From assembly GCF_003369915.1 (NCBI RefSeq), contig NC_046676.1, positions 16,784,001 to 16,848,000 of the forward strand: DNA of 64,000 nt, written 5' to 3'. Every line of letters begins with the position of its first letter. Positions within the stretch are counted from its first letter, which is position 1. This DNA is from Drosophila miranda (Eukaryota > Arthropoda > Insecta > Diptera > Drosophilidae). Of this stretch, positions 19,600 through 32,662 are shown piece after piece. The notes beneath the pieces are model-generated. The model was given only the letters and a program-made list of their open reading frames with translations, was not told the DNA's origin and did no database searches. The translations under genes were made by a program, and so were the position numbers.

Positions 19600-22500
19600 T
19601 ACGGCGGGTTTCTAATCGTTATTGGTTCACAGACTATTGACAATGATACGGGCCCGAAACTCTTGATACCCTGCAGATCGATTCCTAGCAAACCATCTAT
19701 ATGATAGACAGACAGACGGGAGAGCACATTGGATTTGCTATGGACCTTCAGAACTGAGGAACAAGCTTGCCCTTCGACTCGTCTGCTGTTGCTGAAAGGA
19801 TCCTCTTCTGTGTTACCAAATCAAACGCAAAATCATGATACGCAAGGGTACACTCGAATAAGATGATTAAATCTGTCCATATCAACACATTGCGTCCAAA
19901 TATGTGAACTGTTTGATTACCAAAGGGAAATCACCGGAAATATGTGGTAAGTGCATTGGAACTGAAACGAATGACGGACTATACCATCCAAATCGACTGC
20001 TCCTTCCAATTTGTGATATCTGGACGAATTTAGACCCGTCTATTCACATATTTGTAGGAGGGATCGTTTTTTAATTATAAATCAATTAATCTTCTATAAA
20101 CTTACGAGCCTCAAGTACTTCATTCCCTCCAAATGTGAACAACCGTCAGTATTTTTTTATTTTGAATAATTTCATTTTCGTTTTTAGCATTTTTCTTAGC
20201 TCGGAAATATCTCAGAGGCTGGGTGTAGCCTGCGAAATGGACACTGAGGGAACCACCCCTTCTTTGTCGATCTTCGGGTACCCTTGCATTGTACTCGAGT
20301 GGGAAGACAGACAGAAATTTCAAGTTCAGAGAAGCAGTGCTGCGGCTGACCTGACCCATTTAAAATAAATCTGAGGCAATTAAAGCGAACCGCTCTGGTA
20401 ATTATAGGGCGGTCGGACCCCAAAAACAAACAGACTTTGCTGAATTGTGATAATTAATAGTTGGCCTGGGAGTGTCCGAGGTGGCTGGGGCTGGGGCTTG
20501 GATTTGGATTCGGATTCGGACTTGAACTGCACCCAAGACAATGAAAATTGTAACAAAATTGCGAATCTACTCGTATTTCGAGTGCCCGTGTGTTTTTTTT
20601 CTTTATCGCGTCTACACTCCAAGTTTTTTTATTGTTACAAATCGGCAACGGAACGAGCGAGTTTACGTAAAGATACAAAAAATGTTTCGATGCCTTGAAC
20701 TGAAATTAATGAGCCCGTTAGCCCCGAATCAGCCCCAGACCCAGCCCCATCTGAAGCCCCAGCCCCAGCCCGCAACTTCAGCCTCCAGCTCGGAGTGCGA
20801 GTCAGCATTTCTTTTGTGGCGTTTGGGATTGGGATTGGTAACGCCCGAAGTCTCCGCCACCATCACTGCCCGTTAGAGCCAGCCAGCCATGCCCAATCGG
20901 ACTGTCCATGGCGGAGGAGTGCATCAGAGTCCAGTCCATCAGTCCGTCAGGTGCGCTGCTCCACGGGCACGCTTCATGCTTCAAGTGCGCAACAATTGGA
21001 CAAAAGCTGATTTGGCTTGCTTGGTTTGGGCTATGGGTTTTTTTTTCTGCCCTCACCATTTTCTTTGTTGCCTTTGGTGGCGTGGATTGGTAATTTGTAA
21101 GCGGGGGCATTGCAATTGATTTCAATTGAATCACTCATACTCCAATGACCGGCCCCACCGGGGATCTCAGAGAGACGTCAGTTTCAGCTAGAGCCTATCC
21201 AAGTGGCGCTGATTCATTGACGGCCCCAACCCCGACCCCAGCTTTGACTTCCTTCCGCTTCACTCTCTCGCGAGAATGGTCAGAAATTTGCATTTCTTTG
21301 GGGGGCACGCCCTCTCAATGTCAAGTTCAGAGTCACTTCCTTCCCAGAGACTGTTTCCGTGCACTGGCTTCTTATATGCAGAGACGTAACAGCCACTGGT
21401 CTGATCCGATCCGATCCGATCCCATCCGATACGATCTGATCTTGATAGCCACCGAGAAACAATCCAGCTAAAACTTACAAATCATGTAGCGGACAAGTTC
21501 CGGCTTGAATCTGGCTGTTTATCATCTAAAACTTGCCCATTGTTGACTGCATAAGCGATGATTATGATGTGAATGCGAAGTGAATAAATCTCAATGGCTA
21601 ATTGTGGGTGCGGGTGTGCTTTCGCAGGCTTGGGCTGGCTGATGCTGGTACTGCTGATGTCAGTGGAGTCTTTAATCATCAATTAAATAACTTAAGGCAC
21701 ACACGGCTCTGGCGCTAATGTGCGCCAATTATCTCCTCAAGTCCCCCGCTTTTCTTGAAAGCCGATTTTCAGCTACCCTTTTCCAAGGGAGTTTGAGAAA
21801 CATTCCGCACCTCGTGCTCCTTCAATGCCACCTCTCGGAAGAGTATGTCCAAAATTACTCTATTACTCTAATCTAAAACAGATCCAATCCGCGCTCATTA
21901 ATGGAGCACTGAAACAACGCCCAGATGTAATTAATTTCGATTCGCCACTCTTCGAGCTCGGCCTTGAACTTCAAAAGCCGAGAGTGACGTGGCCAATTAG
22001 AACGTTAGCGGATCAGAGTCAGAGTCAGAGTCAGAGGCTAGACTTACTTTCGCTTTTTCATCCATCAAGATAGCCCCGTACCGTCGCTCGATGGGCGCGA
22101 TTCTTGTGAAATCCGCAGATTGAGAGATCGGCAAGGGGGAAACCCTGACATAACAGCGGCTTACGCACTCCCAGACGGAAAATATGTGGAGCATTAAGCA
22201 TTAGGGCTAATTAGTTAATAAACAAAAGAGGGCTAGCCATCGTAGTGGATGGGAAACATTTCTCCATGCCCATTCCATTCCCATTCCCATTCCCTCGCTG
22301 CCGATTGTCTGTCTCTTTCAGTTTATTTCATTTTCTTTTCTTTTCTTATGATTTCTTTGGCGGATCAGAGTCCAAGAGTTTGCGGTGGTGTGTTGCAAGC
22401 TGGCCAATTCTCAATTGCAGCTAAAATAGTTGCAACACTGGGAGAAATTTGCGGGTAGAAAAGCCAGAGAGAGGAAATGGTCAATGTTTATTTTACGGGA

Positions 22501-24536
22501 CAGAAATACTCTGACTCTTACCCGTAGTTGTAGTGCGATTTGGGGCTTACGTTTTTGTCCAGTTTGGCTGTGACTGCAATGCCTATAATTTCCCCCAATG
22601 AACCTGACCGTCGCGGTGGTTGTTAATGCTGTCGATGGGGCAGCAAGCACAGTTATGATTATGAGAGGCCTTTGTGACAATCAACTTCCTCGAAACGTGC
22701 CGCACTGGAATGGCTTTGGCATGGCTCTGGCATGGCTCTGGCCTGGCTCTGGCGTGGATCGGAATGGACTTGGACTTTGCATAATGGTCGGCCAGTTAGC
22801 CAGTTAGCCAGTTAGTTCGTGTAATGAATTTTTACCTGTGTTATTATGGGACAATAGTAGCTACCGGCGGGCCGGGAGTCAGCGACATTGAAGGAGACAT
22901 TTGCACATGGGCAGGCGGGCGAGTGTCTATTTTGGCAAGCTCTCGTCTGGGCTCTGGTTGCGCTGACTAATCCCGGCAAACATTTATTAATTATGCATTA
23001 TAATTGAGGCACCCGCCTGGGAACGATTGTGATTAGCTGCCGCCTGCAATTATCCATCAGCGTCGTGAAGTTGTTTGCCGCGACTATGCATACTCGACAG
23101 CTGCATATGTGCAATATGACGGGTGGGGTGGAGTGGAGTGGAGTAGAGAAAAAACCGAAAAGAAAAGCCAGCAAATTATGTGAACTTGTTATATCACCTG
23201 GCGGCCAGAGCAAGTCACTTCAACACTTGAACACTTCAACAGGCCGCAAACACTTTTCCCAAACAGCCACAATAATAACAGCAGCACAAGCAGCAGCAAG
23301 TTGCACTTTCTTTGCGATACGCTTCTTTGCATCCATTGCCAAATCTATATGTGTATAGTACATTCGAAATATATGTATATAAATATATATATATATATAT
23401 AAAGATAATGGTGCGGTCAGTGTCCAGACATTGAACGCCAGGCAAATGCAATGCTTGAATGCTGCCCGCCGAAAAAGATTCAGATACAGATACAGATACA
23501 AGTGGAGATACGAGAGGCAGAGGCAGATGCAGATGCAGATACAAGTGCAACAGCAACAGCAACAGCAGCATCGGCATCGGCGACGGCACAGAAACGCAAA
23601 AGTTCAACAGACGGAGGCGTCAGCATCCCGCTACCCGAACATCTCCCCCACTTGTAGGCGTTTGCAGTATTGTAAATTAATTCATATTAGCTAAACAAAT
23701 GCATCCGTGTGCGAGTATCGGTGTGGTGTGTATCTGTGCGCTGTGCCTGGGTTAGCTTTTAGCATTTCATTCGGTGGAATGGATGAGTTGCCGCACAGGT
23801 TTCTGTGGTCTGCGCCTCGTCGCGATGCATCGCGGCATTGTGGGAGCATCATCGCTGCAGCCTCGTTGCAGAAACCGGCGCAAATGATTTTTATTTCCAT
23901 TTACCTCGTATCTGGCGTTGTATTGAAAATAGCAAACATGCAAAATGCGCCGCGAAGGCTGAGAAAATCAGCGGCGAAAATGTTAATTACACTATATCTA
24001 AGCAGCTTCTATCTGCCAGCCTCTTAGGGCCGTCCAATGGATGCAAATCTGGAGAAGCAGTTACAGATCTCAGCTCGAAATTATGCTGCTGCATGAGTAA
24101 TATCATTTTCGATGATTATGACTAATGGACAGGCACAGGCCCAGTTCTAGCCACCCCACAAACAAAAGACTTCGGCAACGAACTTGACGGCGAAGGAAAT
24201 TACACTCAAATTTGTAATTCGAATACCATTTTTGAGCCACTCTCCGCCACAGAGAGGGAGAGTGGGAGAGAGAGGGAGAACTAAGCAGTGACCAAGGTAT
24301 ATTAATAAAAGGGTAAGGCAGTTGCACTCCACCTCTCCCCTCTCTAGCAAAAGAACAAGTACAAATATGCTTATGCGCGTATAGGTCACTCAGTGGCACT
24401 GCCTTACCATCTTGTTCGTATACCTTGACAGTAATGGAGAGAGCTCAAAGGCAGACACGAGAGAGACAGAGAGAAACATGCTCTTGGGGCCCGATCTCTT
24501 GGGCGGCTTCGGCCGAGTGCGGCGGCGAATTTTTGG
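19600..24536. other. Long non-coding stretch upstream of the cassette locus
   Basis: Nearly 5 kb with no supported exon on either strand. It is rich in short-period repeats: a CCCCAG-rich run (about 20725-20770), GATCC repeats (about 21404-21435), CAGAGT repeats (about 22014-22037), CCATTC repeats near 22265, GGCTCT repeats (about 22720-22757), an AT run at 23383-23401, GATACA repeats near 23480 and CAACAG repeats near 23550. It probably holds control sequences for the divergent neighbours. Confidence 0.45.
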
Positions 24537-24572
24537 TATAAAGCATTAACCAGCCAAAGAAAGTCATTCATT
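24537..24572 (+). promoter_or_regulatory. TATA/Inr core promoter of the chitin-binding gene
   Basis: TATAAAG at 24537-24543 is followed by TCATTC at 24564-24569, an exact match to the fly initiator TCAKTY, with its A at 24566. The spacing from the first T of the TATA box to that A is 29 bp, which is canonical. This predicts a leader of about 250 nt before the ATG at 24819. Confidence 0.72.
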
Positions 24573-24818
24573 TAGTTGTTTGAGTTGGCCGAGCGAACCG
24601 TTAGCAGCTAGCAGCAAGAAAAGTGCTGCACTAGACAGACATTTTTTCCAGTGCGACTCGGTGTTGAATAGAAATCTCGAAAGAAGACACTAGAACACCA
24701 AAACCCAAGAACACAGACCAAGTGAACGAGAAGTGAGAGAAGTGCAGTGTTTCTACCAGATCCAGGCCCAGACCCAGAGGATATTGCCAAAGGATTACCA
24801 CGAGGCGTCTGCCACAGA

Positions 24819-27800
24819 ATGCAGTAAGTGCTCCGCCCCCTAAGCCCCCTAAGCCCCCTAATCCCCCTAAGCCTGTGACCTAAGCACACAATGAATCATA
24901 GGCCGAGAGACCTAAACCTGGACCTGGACTGGCCCTGCAGACCAGACCCACAAATTCGTGCCGCAACCTCAACCAATAATTAACATTTTGGTATTGTTTG
25001 ACTTCTGTCTGAGTCTCTGTTTGAGTCTCTGGGGTTCTCTCAGCCCAGTTTTGCGTCGCTTGGCAACCACGAAATATTCTTTTGAAAGATTTCAAAACCG
25101 ACCAACATACGAGTATTGTACGTAACAGAAGCGGAGACAACAGCCACAAATGCAACTGCAACTGAAACTGCAACAGAAGCAGATACGATGCTCGTACTTG
25201 GAGCGTGTCTCGGGGTTTTCCTCCTCCAATGTCTGCCCGAGTCTGCCCCTGCCTCTGTCTATGCCTCTGTCTCTATCTCTGTCTCTGTCTCTGTCTCTGT
25301 GTTGGCGTGGGAGTTTTTGTTTTTGTTGGTCTCTTGCCCGCCTGTGGCACTGACAGTTCATTCAGACAGCCAAGTACCGTCACTAGACGCTGGTAGTGGC
25401 AGCTGCGGCTCCACCAGTTCACAATCCCCAATACACCAGGGGGGATCAGCCCATTACCTAATCGGGCAGGGAGAGTTTATGGCCAAAAATTTGTGTTTGC
25501 TTTGTGGCAATCCGATGTCCAGGCCGGGTGACGGTGACGGTGTTGGTGACTGACTGACTGACTTACTCACAGCCGAAGTAGATCAATCGATTAGGAATCG
25601 ATTGGACCTGGTCACGCCTCTGCACGGAGACGCAGACAGAGAGAGATAGATCACAATCTCCGACATAAATTACCTCACATAATCGGGGACTTGTCCTTTC
25701 TAAAAGTCGTGTGGATTACTCATACGCATGCGTTATATAAGCCCCGCCGAATATGAGCGGCAATTGTATCAAATGCACGGGGCGTATACGCAATATGTCA
25801 GCGTTTGGAATTACAGTTACGCACAGAAATGTGCAATTGCCCAAGCGTGCCATGCCATGCCCCGTTACCACGCTGCCCCACCCCCACTACCCAGCAACTG
25901 CCTTCGGGTAAGCTCTTTGGGTATTAGGCCTTGAGGGTATCATGATTCTGGCTAGTTGCTGGCAGCGCTGTCAGGCGAGCATCTCTGAATCCTGAATCAC
26001 ACATACATATGAATACTCGACAAGATAGTGTTTATCCATATTCAAGTCGAAATATCATGGAAACGATCGAGCTGCAAGGGTATGGCAGGTTTCGGCACCG
26101 AAGCACGCATACCTTTCTTTTATTTTGGGGTGTGTTTTGGGCAATTATTGATTGGAATGGCCTTTGGCTGGAATTGATGTCTTTCTCTTTTGTTTGGATG
26201 GAATCCAAATGGCACTTTGGCTGTCATCGAAACACACACACACACACACACGCTCTTACTCCCTCTAAGCACTGCCTAGCCCTGGCGAAGGTCAGCCCCA
26301 AAATGGTAACAAATTTGTGAAAATTATTAACGCAACATTAATACGATAAACGATGGAGATGGAGGTGGCGATGGAAGTCGAGGTGCAGAGAAAAGAAACA
26401 TAAAATCCATTGCCACGAGCAAATTATGGAGCACATTATCCAGATGCCCCGAAAGCAGCCAAACGTAAATTTCAAGCACATTAAAAATCCACCTCACCCT
26501 CCCAACTCCCTCCCAACTGCACGCACATTAGCAGAGTTTAATTTTGTACAGAAAAAAACTTCAGTTGAGAAAAAGTGAAAAACGAAATTAAAGCAGTGCA
26601 ATGCAATGTAATTTATTTGTGGATTTTCATGTTTCACACACACAGTTTAATGGCTTCGGAAGGGGGGCTGTTAACTGTTAACGAGCTTGCGTTTAATTAA
26701 GCTCTCAGTTAAAATGCTCGTAGATCCATTGCCTGCCCGCCTTGCCTCCGTTCGGGGTTTCGGCCGCCTCCCGTGGGGAGGGGAGGAGCTCTTGAAGGCA
26801 GTGAAAACAAAAGACTTAAGCAACAAACGACAGCGACTTGTTAAAGCTGGCAAATTACATGCTTAAAAGAGCTGGAATTGAAATGACTGGTAACCCAGGG
26901 ATACTGCTCGTACAAGAAGGGAAGAAAAGTAATCTCAAAAGAGACATCCATCCAATTTGGATCCAAGTTGGGTAGCTTGCCAAATTTCTAGGATAATTAC
27001 GAGCAGGTACCGAACAAACTCATCAAAATGCAGGTGGCTGGAAATAGTACTGTATCTGTCGCAACACCAGCGCTTATGTCACCCCAAAAATGTCCGTCTA
27101 ACATGACGCACACCCAACATTTAAGGAAATCAAAAGCAAATATAGTCCGAGCCCACATCGAGGCGGCTGGCTCGTAAGAGATACAGCACAAAATGCATAC
27201 GCAAGAAAAGTCTGCGGCAGAGAAAAATCAAGTCAGTCTCATGTGCTATATAACGTAACCAACTCTCTGCCTGGCCTGTTTTGTGGTCTTATGCCAGAAG
27301 TGGCTGAAAGGTGGTCTAGCAAGGGGGGAACGGGAACGGGAACGCGAACCGAGTGAAAACCATCAACGCATCGCCTCTACTGCCTGGCTGGGATGTGATG
27401 TAATGGCAGTACGATAAAGTTTCCATCTGGACTACAACCAAGAGCTAGAGCTGGAGCTTGTGCTGGAGCTATAGCTGGAGCTTGAGCTGGATACAGAAGA
27501 GTAGAGTCAGATCCTGAGACATGCAACTAATGCACCATTTATGGCAGACAGACTGGCTGGACTGGCCATGCAACGCAGATTACGACTGCGATTGCGAGTG
27601 AGAGTGCCCACATGCAGAGCAGCAGCCATAGGTGGAATGTTCGGAATGGCTGGCATGAATGGAGATGGGGAGGCGAGCACTCTTTGCATGTGGGGCAGGT
27701 GCGAGAAGAAAGCGCAGTCTTTGGCGATGAAGTGATTCTCCTCCATTCCCTCGATTCCCAGGCACATTTCGCAAAAGGTTTGTTGACAGTGACAATGCAA

Positions 27801-30342
27801 CAAGCGGTGGCAGGCTGCGCATCTTCAGCCAGAGGCTGCCTAAAGTTCAAAGGTGCATCAATTCCACTGCAGCAAGCGAGAGAGGCGCCGACAAATTGGC
27901 GCGCAGCTGGAAAACTCGATGCACTCGGATCCACATCGAACACTTTTCAGCCCTCATGCAGGTCAAACTGTATTAACTTGCCCCAATTAACCGCGATGCC
28001 GATGCGGAGATTCAAAGTCAGAGCCAGTCCCTGATCGACGCCCAGCCCGGTTGAGCGTCCACTTAGCCAGGCATTCGCATTCGATTGGCAGGAAAAGTAA
28101 AAGTTTGGCTCAGACTCTTGCTTTTATTACCACATTTATTTCACTTTGCTCAACTATTTGTGACTGCTGCTCCGGCTTTCCAAGTTGCGGCCTCAATTAG
28201 AGGCAGGCACGTAACGTTAGCTAATTGGACTGACCAGCACCGAAGCCCGACCATCGGCCAGCGGCCACCGTCCACCGTCCACTGTCGACCGGGCAGGAAT
28301 GCCTCGTAGAGATTATGCGTATGAGTAGCAGTTGACATTCAGCCAAAGCTGTCTGTGATCCGATCCGTGTGTATGTGTGAGAGTGGGTCGTCTCGATTAA
28401 ATGGCAAGTTGAGCATCTTCATTGTACTCCCTGGAAGAGGGTACATCAGCTATTTAAGTCAGAGATCAGTGTCCCGAAGGATGCGGACAAGAAAGTGCCA
28501 CAAGGTGCTCCACACTACACTCCAGACTCCGCCGTGAGGTTTTCGGTTTAGGCATGGAACTTCGCCAAGTGTATTCCATCTTCTATGATTTCCAAAGCCA
28601 AACTTTCCTTGCTGGCTTCTCAGCCTCGGTGGCATCTTCATGGGGAACGGGGCGGGATGGGACGGTGCGGTACGGCACGGGGACTTGCTGTTACCTTATA
28701 ACAAGTTTTCTGGCCTGGCCTGGCCTGGTCTGGTGTGGTCTTGCATAACTGGTCGCTGGGCCTGCTGCCGATGCCGATGACGATCCGATGGTACCGCTGC
28801 GGCTGCCTTCTTTGGTTGCAATTTGGCGGCATCTGCGAGTCGAGAGAAAAAAGGTTCGCAAAAATATTTTCCCGCGTTTTTTGTGGGTCTTCTTTCTTGA
28901 TTGTCTGCTTGCCACAGAGTTTCCCATATCATAAAGTGCTTGTCTACTGGTGGAATGGCTTGGGATTGACTCATTTTATGGCTCTTTTCTGTTTTTCTTG
29001 CAGCACACACCCAGCCCTGCTACTAGTCCTGGCGGTTGCCACCGGCCTGTGGGCCAGCGTGGATGGAGCCGCCACGGGAGCACCATCGGCCACGGCCACC
29101 ACAGCTCAGCCGAAGGGATTCTCAGCCCGTTCGCTGGACCTGAGTGCCCGCGGCGCCGAAGAGGAGGATGACTTCGAGACCCAGGCCCAGACGCATCTAG
29201 CCTACAGGCAGCAACAACATCAACAGCAGCAGCAGCAGCGGCCGCAGTACGAGTACAGCGAGGAAGACCAGGAGGAGGCACCGCGCCAGGTTTACATCAA
29301 TCGGAATTCCAAGCAGCAGAGCAACTACCTGAAGCAACAGCTTAAGAAGCCACTGAGCGAGGAGAGCGAGGAGGAGGAGGAAGAGATCGAGGAGCCCGAC
29401 CGTCTTTCCACGCTGCTGAGCAAGTCAACCTTCAGCTGCACGGACAGGAACTCGGGGTAAGCGTTCCACTGGTCGGTCCCTCAAGGTGATACTCATCCAC
29501 TGTCCTATACCTGTTTTAGCTATTACGCGGACGAGTCGCTGAGCTGCGAGGTGTTCCACTACTGCCAGGAGAGCCAGAAACACTCGTGGATCTGCCCAGA
29601 AGGCTTCACCTTCCACCAGATCCACCTGATCTGCATGCCACCCTCTCACGACAACATCTGCAAGCAGTCCTCCAAGTACCACATCGTCAACGACTACCTG
29701 TACAAGCCCATCAACCTGCAGGAGCACCAGAGCAAGCCCAACGTGACGCTCCGCTACTCGGAACGCTACTTCCCCGAGAACTACTACGAGCACGAGCGCT
29801 ACGACGACGAGGAGGAGGAGCTGCCCGCAGCACCCAGGCCCCGTATACAGCATCAGCAACAGCAACAGCACCATCAGCAGCCCCAGCAGCAGCAGCATCG
29901 TCAAGTGGTCTCCTATCAGCAGCCGCAGGTCCAGCATCAGCCACAGCCTCAAGTGCGTGTCCAGTATCAACAGGCGCAGCAGCAGCAGCAACAGGTCACA
30001 CAAATCCGCCACCAGCCACAGCCGCAGCCGACCACCCTGGCCTACCGCAAGCCCCAGCCCACGACGACCATCCAGCCACAATTGCAGTTGCATCAGCTGC
30101 ACCAGCCCCAGTTGCAGTTGCACCAGCAGCGGCCACAGACATTGGCGCCCACTGTAACGCCGGCGCCGTACCGCTTTTTCACTGCCGCCCCACAGCTGCA
30201 ACATCTGCAGCAGCAGCATCAGCAGGTCTTCCGTACGCCCGAGGAGATTAATATCTCGCTGCAGCAGCGGCGGCCGCAGGTGTTCATTGCCACAACGCCA
30301 AGGTACTACGAGGATGAGTACCTCTACGAGCGCCGGAAGTGA
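24819..30342 (+). CDS. Secreted single-domain chitin-binding protein (peritrophin-A type, CPAP1-like)
   Basis: Exon 1 contributes only ATG CA (24819-24823). Exons 29004-29456 and 29520-30342 complete 427 codons (426 aa). The split start gives a clean signal peptide, MHTHPALLLVLAVATGLW ending ASVDGAA. An acidic and Gln-rich region follows, then one type 2 chitin-binding domain at about residues 142-205. It has six cysteines in the order FSCTDRNSGYY, SLSCEVFHYCQE, WICPEG, HLICMPP and NIC. The last 200 residues are Gln/Pro/His-rich low complexity, ending YEDEYLYERRK. Family knowledge: one-domain cuticular proteins analogous to peritrophins are secreted by epidermis into cuticle or tracheal matrix. 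I have a vague memory of CG8192 as the melanogaster orthologue but cannot confirm it. Confidence 0.82.
24824..29003 (+). other. Large first intron of the chitin-binding gene
   Basis: It begins GTAAGT right after the fifth coding base and ends TTGCAG. No exon or nested gene is supported inside. It carries short-period repeats: CCCCCTAAG (about 24836-24875), CTGTCT (about 25250-25300), CA (about 26234-26253) and AGCTGG (about 27445-27490). Its size and position suggest an intronic enhancer region. Confidence 0.6.
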
Positions 30343-30631
30343 GGAGTGAGCAAACAGTCTTGTCGTTCCACGCCCTCCCCTTCCCCTGCAATCCGCCACT
30401 TGTGTACATTTCTCCCTCCCCCGCCAGTTTGGGGTCAACTCTTTTAGCTTTAAGCTGTGCTCCTGCTCCTGCTCTCTGTCCCTGCTGGCAAGGGAAGCGC
30501 TGAAAATTGAGCCTCCATGTGACGGTCTCCGTCGCCCCTTGTCAGCTCCAAATTCATAGCGCGAGTTTTGTGTACCTATTCGTAATATTTAATGTCCTGC
30601 TAGAAGAATCCGCCTTCTAACTCAATTCGTT

Positions 30632-30637
30632 AATAAA
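30632..30637 (+). other. Poly(A) signal AATAAA of the chitin-binding gene
   Basis: A canonical hexamer 290 bp after the stop and 25 bp before the end of the convergent eIF2Bgamma coding region, so the two 3' ends nearly touch or overlap. Confidence 0.65.
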
Positions 30638-30661
30638 GGAAGCCACATTTAAGTTAGCTCC

Positions 30662-32215
30662 TCATTGTATGTCTATCTCCATGTACTGGTCGGCGTTGGA
30701 CAGATGCATCGCCGTGCTCTTGGTGTCCTCGTCCACAACGTAGTTGGGCCCGATGATGCAGTTCTTTAGCATGGAGCCGCTCTTCACGTGCGCCCGATTT
30801 CCAATAATGCAGTTGTCTATGTTGCAGCCCTCCTCCACAATGGCGTTGGACATGACGAGGGAGTTGCTCACAATGTTCTTCGGATTGATGACACAATTGG
30901 GTCCAAAAACACTATAGTTCAAAGAGGTCTTTTCCGACAGCTTGGCGTTGTCGGCCGCTATGATTTCTTTCGTTTGCGTAGACTTAACCAAAGCGCCAGG
31001 TGCGATCAGCGGATGCGTTTCGCCACACAAATTGTTCCAGATACTGGCCAACTTCCGGTTGATGGCCAGAAAACTGAGCGTGTTGTTCACTCTCACTCCG
31101 ATGGCATCTTTTGGGGCCTGGACGGCATAGCAGCGTACAATGTCACCGTGATAGGGAACATGCGACAGCGATTGATTGAACAGCGACGTCTGCGTGATTT
31201 TCTGATCCAGAGCTGTGTGTGGGACGTACTAAAAAAAATTATTGACTTGGGGAAATGCACTTGATTGATATTGTAATCCTTACATGAAGAATGCTGTCCT
31301 CGAGCTTGGTAACCAGACCCACCTCAGAGGTAGTATCCTGAACAGCCTTGGCAGGCCGCTTGGTATGCTGTTTTTTGATAAGATGCGGTAGGAACTCTCC
31401 CTTGAACGTTGAGATATTTTCCTTCTGCAATAATGAAGTTTTAGGTAAGAATGTATCCCTCTGGAAGATCACTAGTAAGTACCCTTTGTAAATAGTTGAT
31501 GACCCACTTCTTTAACACATAGATGTGGGCATCTGACAGACGGCTGTAGACATCCAGCTGTCCCTTGTTCTTCAGTAAATGCCTTTGGATGTTGAGTGTA
31601 TCCTCGCAGTCGCTGGCTGCGGTCAGAAAGGCCAAACGTTGGGTAGCCGAATGAACTCCAATCAAATCACGCTCCGGCTTGTGCTTGGTCTTTGGGCCCG
31701 GCATGACCACATCCGACTCGAAGCCGCTCTTGAACAGAAGGAGCGCCAGCGCGGCATCGTGTTCGCGGAACTTGTTGATCAGCGGGTACAAGCTCACGTT
31801 GCTGACAATGTCGCAGCTCACAACAAGAAAGTCCGATTTGATCTTATCGTATATGTACCGCAGGCTGTCCGCTGTGCCGAAGTCACTGTCGCTAGGAATT
31901 GTGGCATAGTCAACCTTCAGTTTCAGCGGCGTGTTCTCTAGGGCCAATTGAATTTCTAGCTTCTCCTGCTCCACAACCACCACAATAACCTCTGCAGGTG
32001 ATACAACAGTGCATTAGAAGTCTGAGTTTCTCTTGAATGTACTCATAAGTGCAATTACCGGAAAAGTTGTGTTGCTGTAGCATATTCAGTGGATACCACA
32101 AAAGCGGAAAGGGCCCCACCGGTAGCAAGCACTTGGGCGCATCGCCGAGGACTTCGGGCAGACGCGTGCCTCGACCGGCAGCCAAAACCACAGCCTGGAA
32201 CTCGAAATTGGTCAT
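30662..32215 (-). CDS. eIF2Bgamma: Translation initiation factor eIF2B subunit gamma
   Basis: Exons 32059-32215, 31483-31991, 31284-31424 and 30662-31228 total 458 codons (457 aa). The N-terminal nucleotidyltransferase-like domain begins MTNFEFQAVVLAAGRGTRLP with DAPKCLLPVGPFPLLWYPLN. It continues with VVSCDIVSNVSLYPLINKFR. The C-terminal left-handed beta-helix carries hexapeptide-type repeats (NYSVFGPNCVI, NSLVMSNAIVEEGCNI, NCIIGNRAHVKSGS). This is the eIF2B gamma (EIF2B3) architecture and length. Family knowledge: with epsilon it forms the catalytic subcomplex of the eIF2 guanine-nucleotide exchange factor in the cytosol, controlling initiator-tRNA delivery. A CAGCTGATT element near 32287 lies upstream. 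Confidence 0.93.
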
Positions 32216-32662
32216 ATCGAAATCAATAAATTGCTAAATATTCAGACAGACGCGTGAAAATCACAGAATTCAACTACGTCACACAAGCAGCTGATTAACT
32301 GAACGTAGCGTTGCCCAGCACTGTTTCCAATCAGACATATGTTTGCAGTCATGTGACCGTGTCATTGTGCATTGTTTTTGCTATTGTATAAAACAAGTCA
32401 GATGACTTTTTTTCCAATTTAAAATGAATGCTATCCTTTATTTTGATGCTCAGATTACAGGAATTGCAACACATAATACGTTCTATGGAACAACAAAACT
32501 TTAATGCAGGATTTGCGCACTACAAAAATGGAATACATACATTTTTCGTATTGGAATATACTACATACATAAGTTGGTGGCTTGCCTTTTTCGAATTAAA
32601 ATGGAACAGAAAAATAGTTTAACAATAGTATTGCTGGAATATACACACAGATGTGATAATAC

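Noticed and set aside
22041-22066. Short minus-strand MDEKAK exon with donor GTAAGT, considered as a further cassette
   Set aside because: No membrane segment, no downstream exon 2 partner nearby, and it lies in repeat-rich non-coding sequence.
25116-25553. Open frames in the chitin-gene intron made of SVSVSV-like repeats
   Set aside because: They are translations of the CTGTCT microsatellite without coding character.
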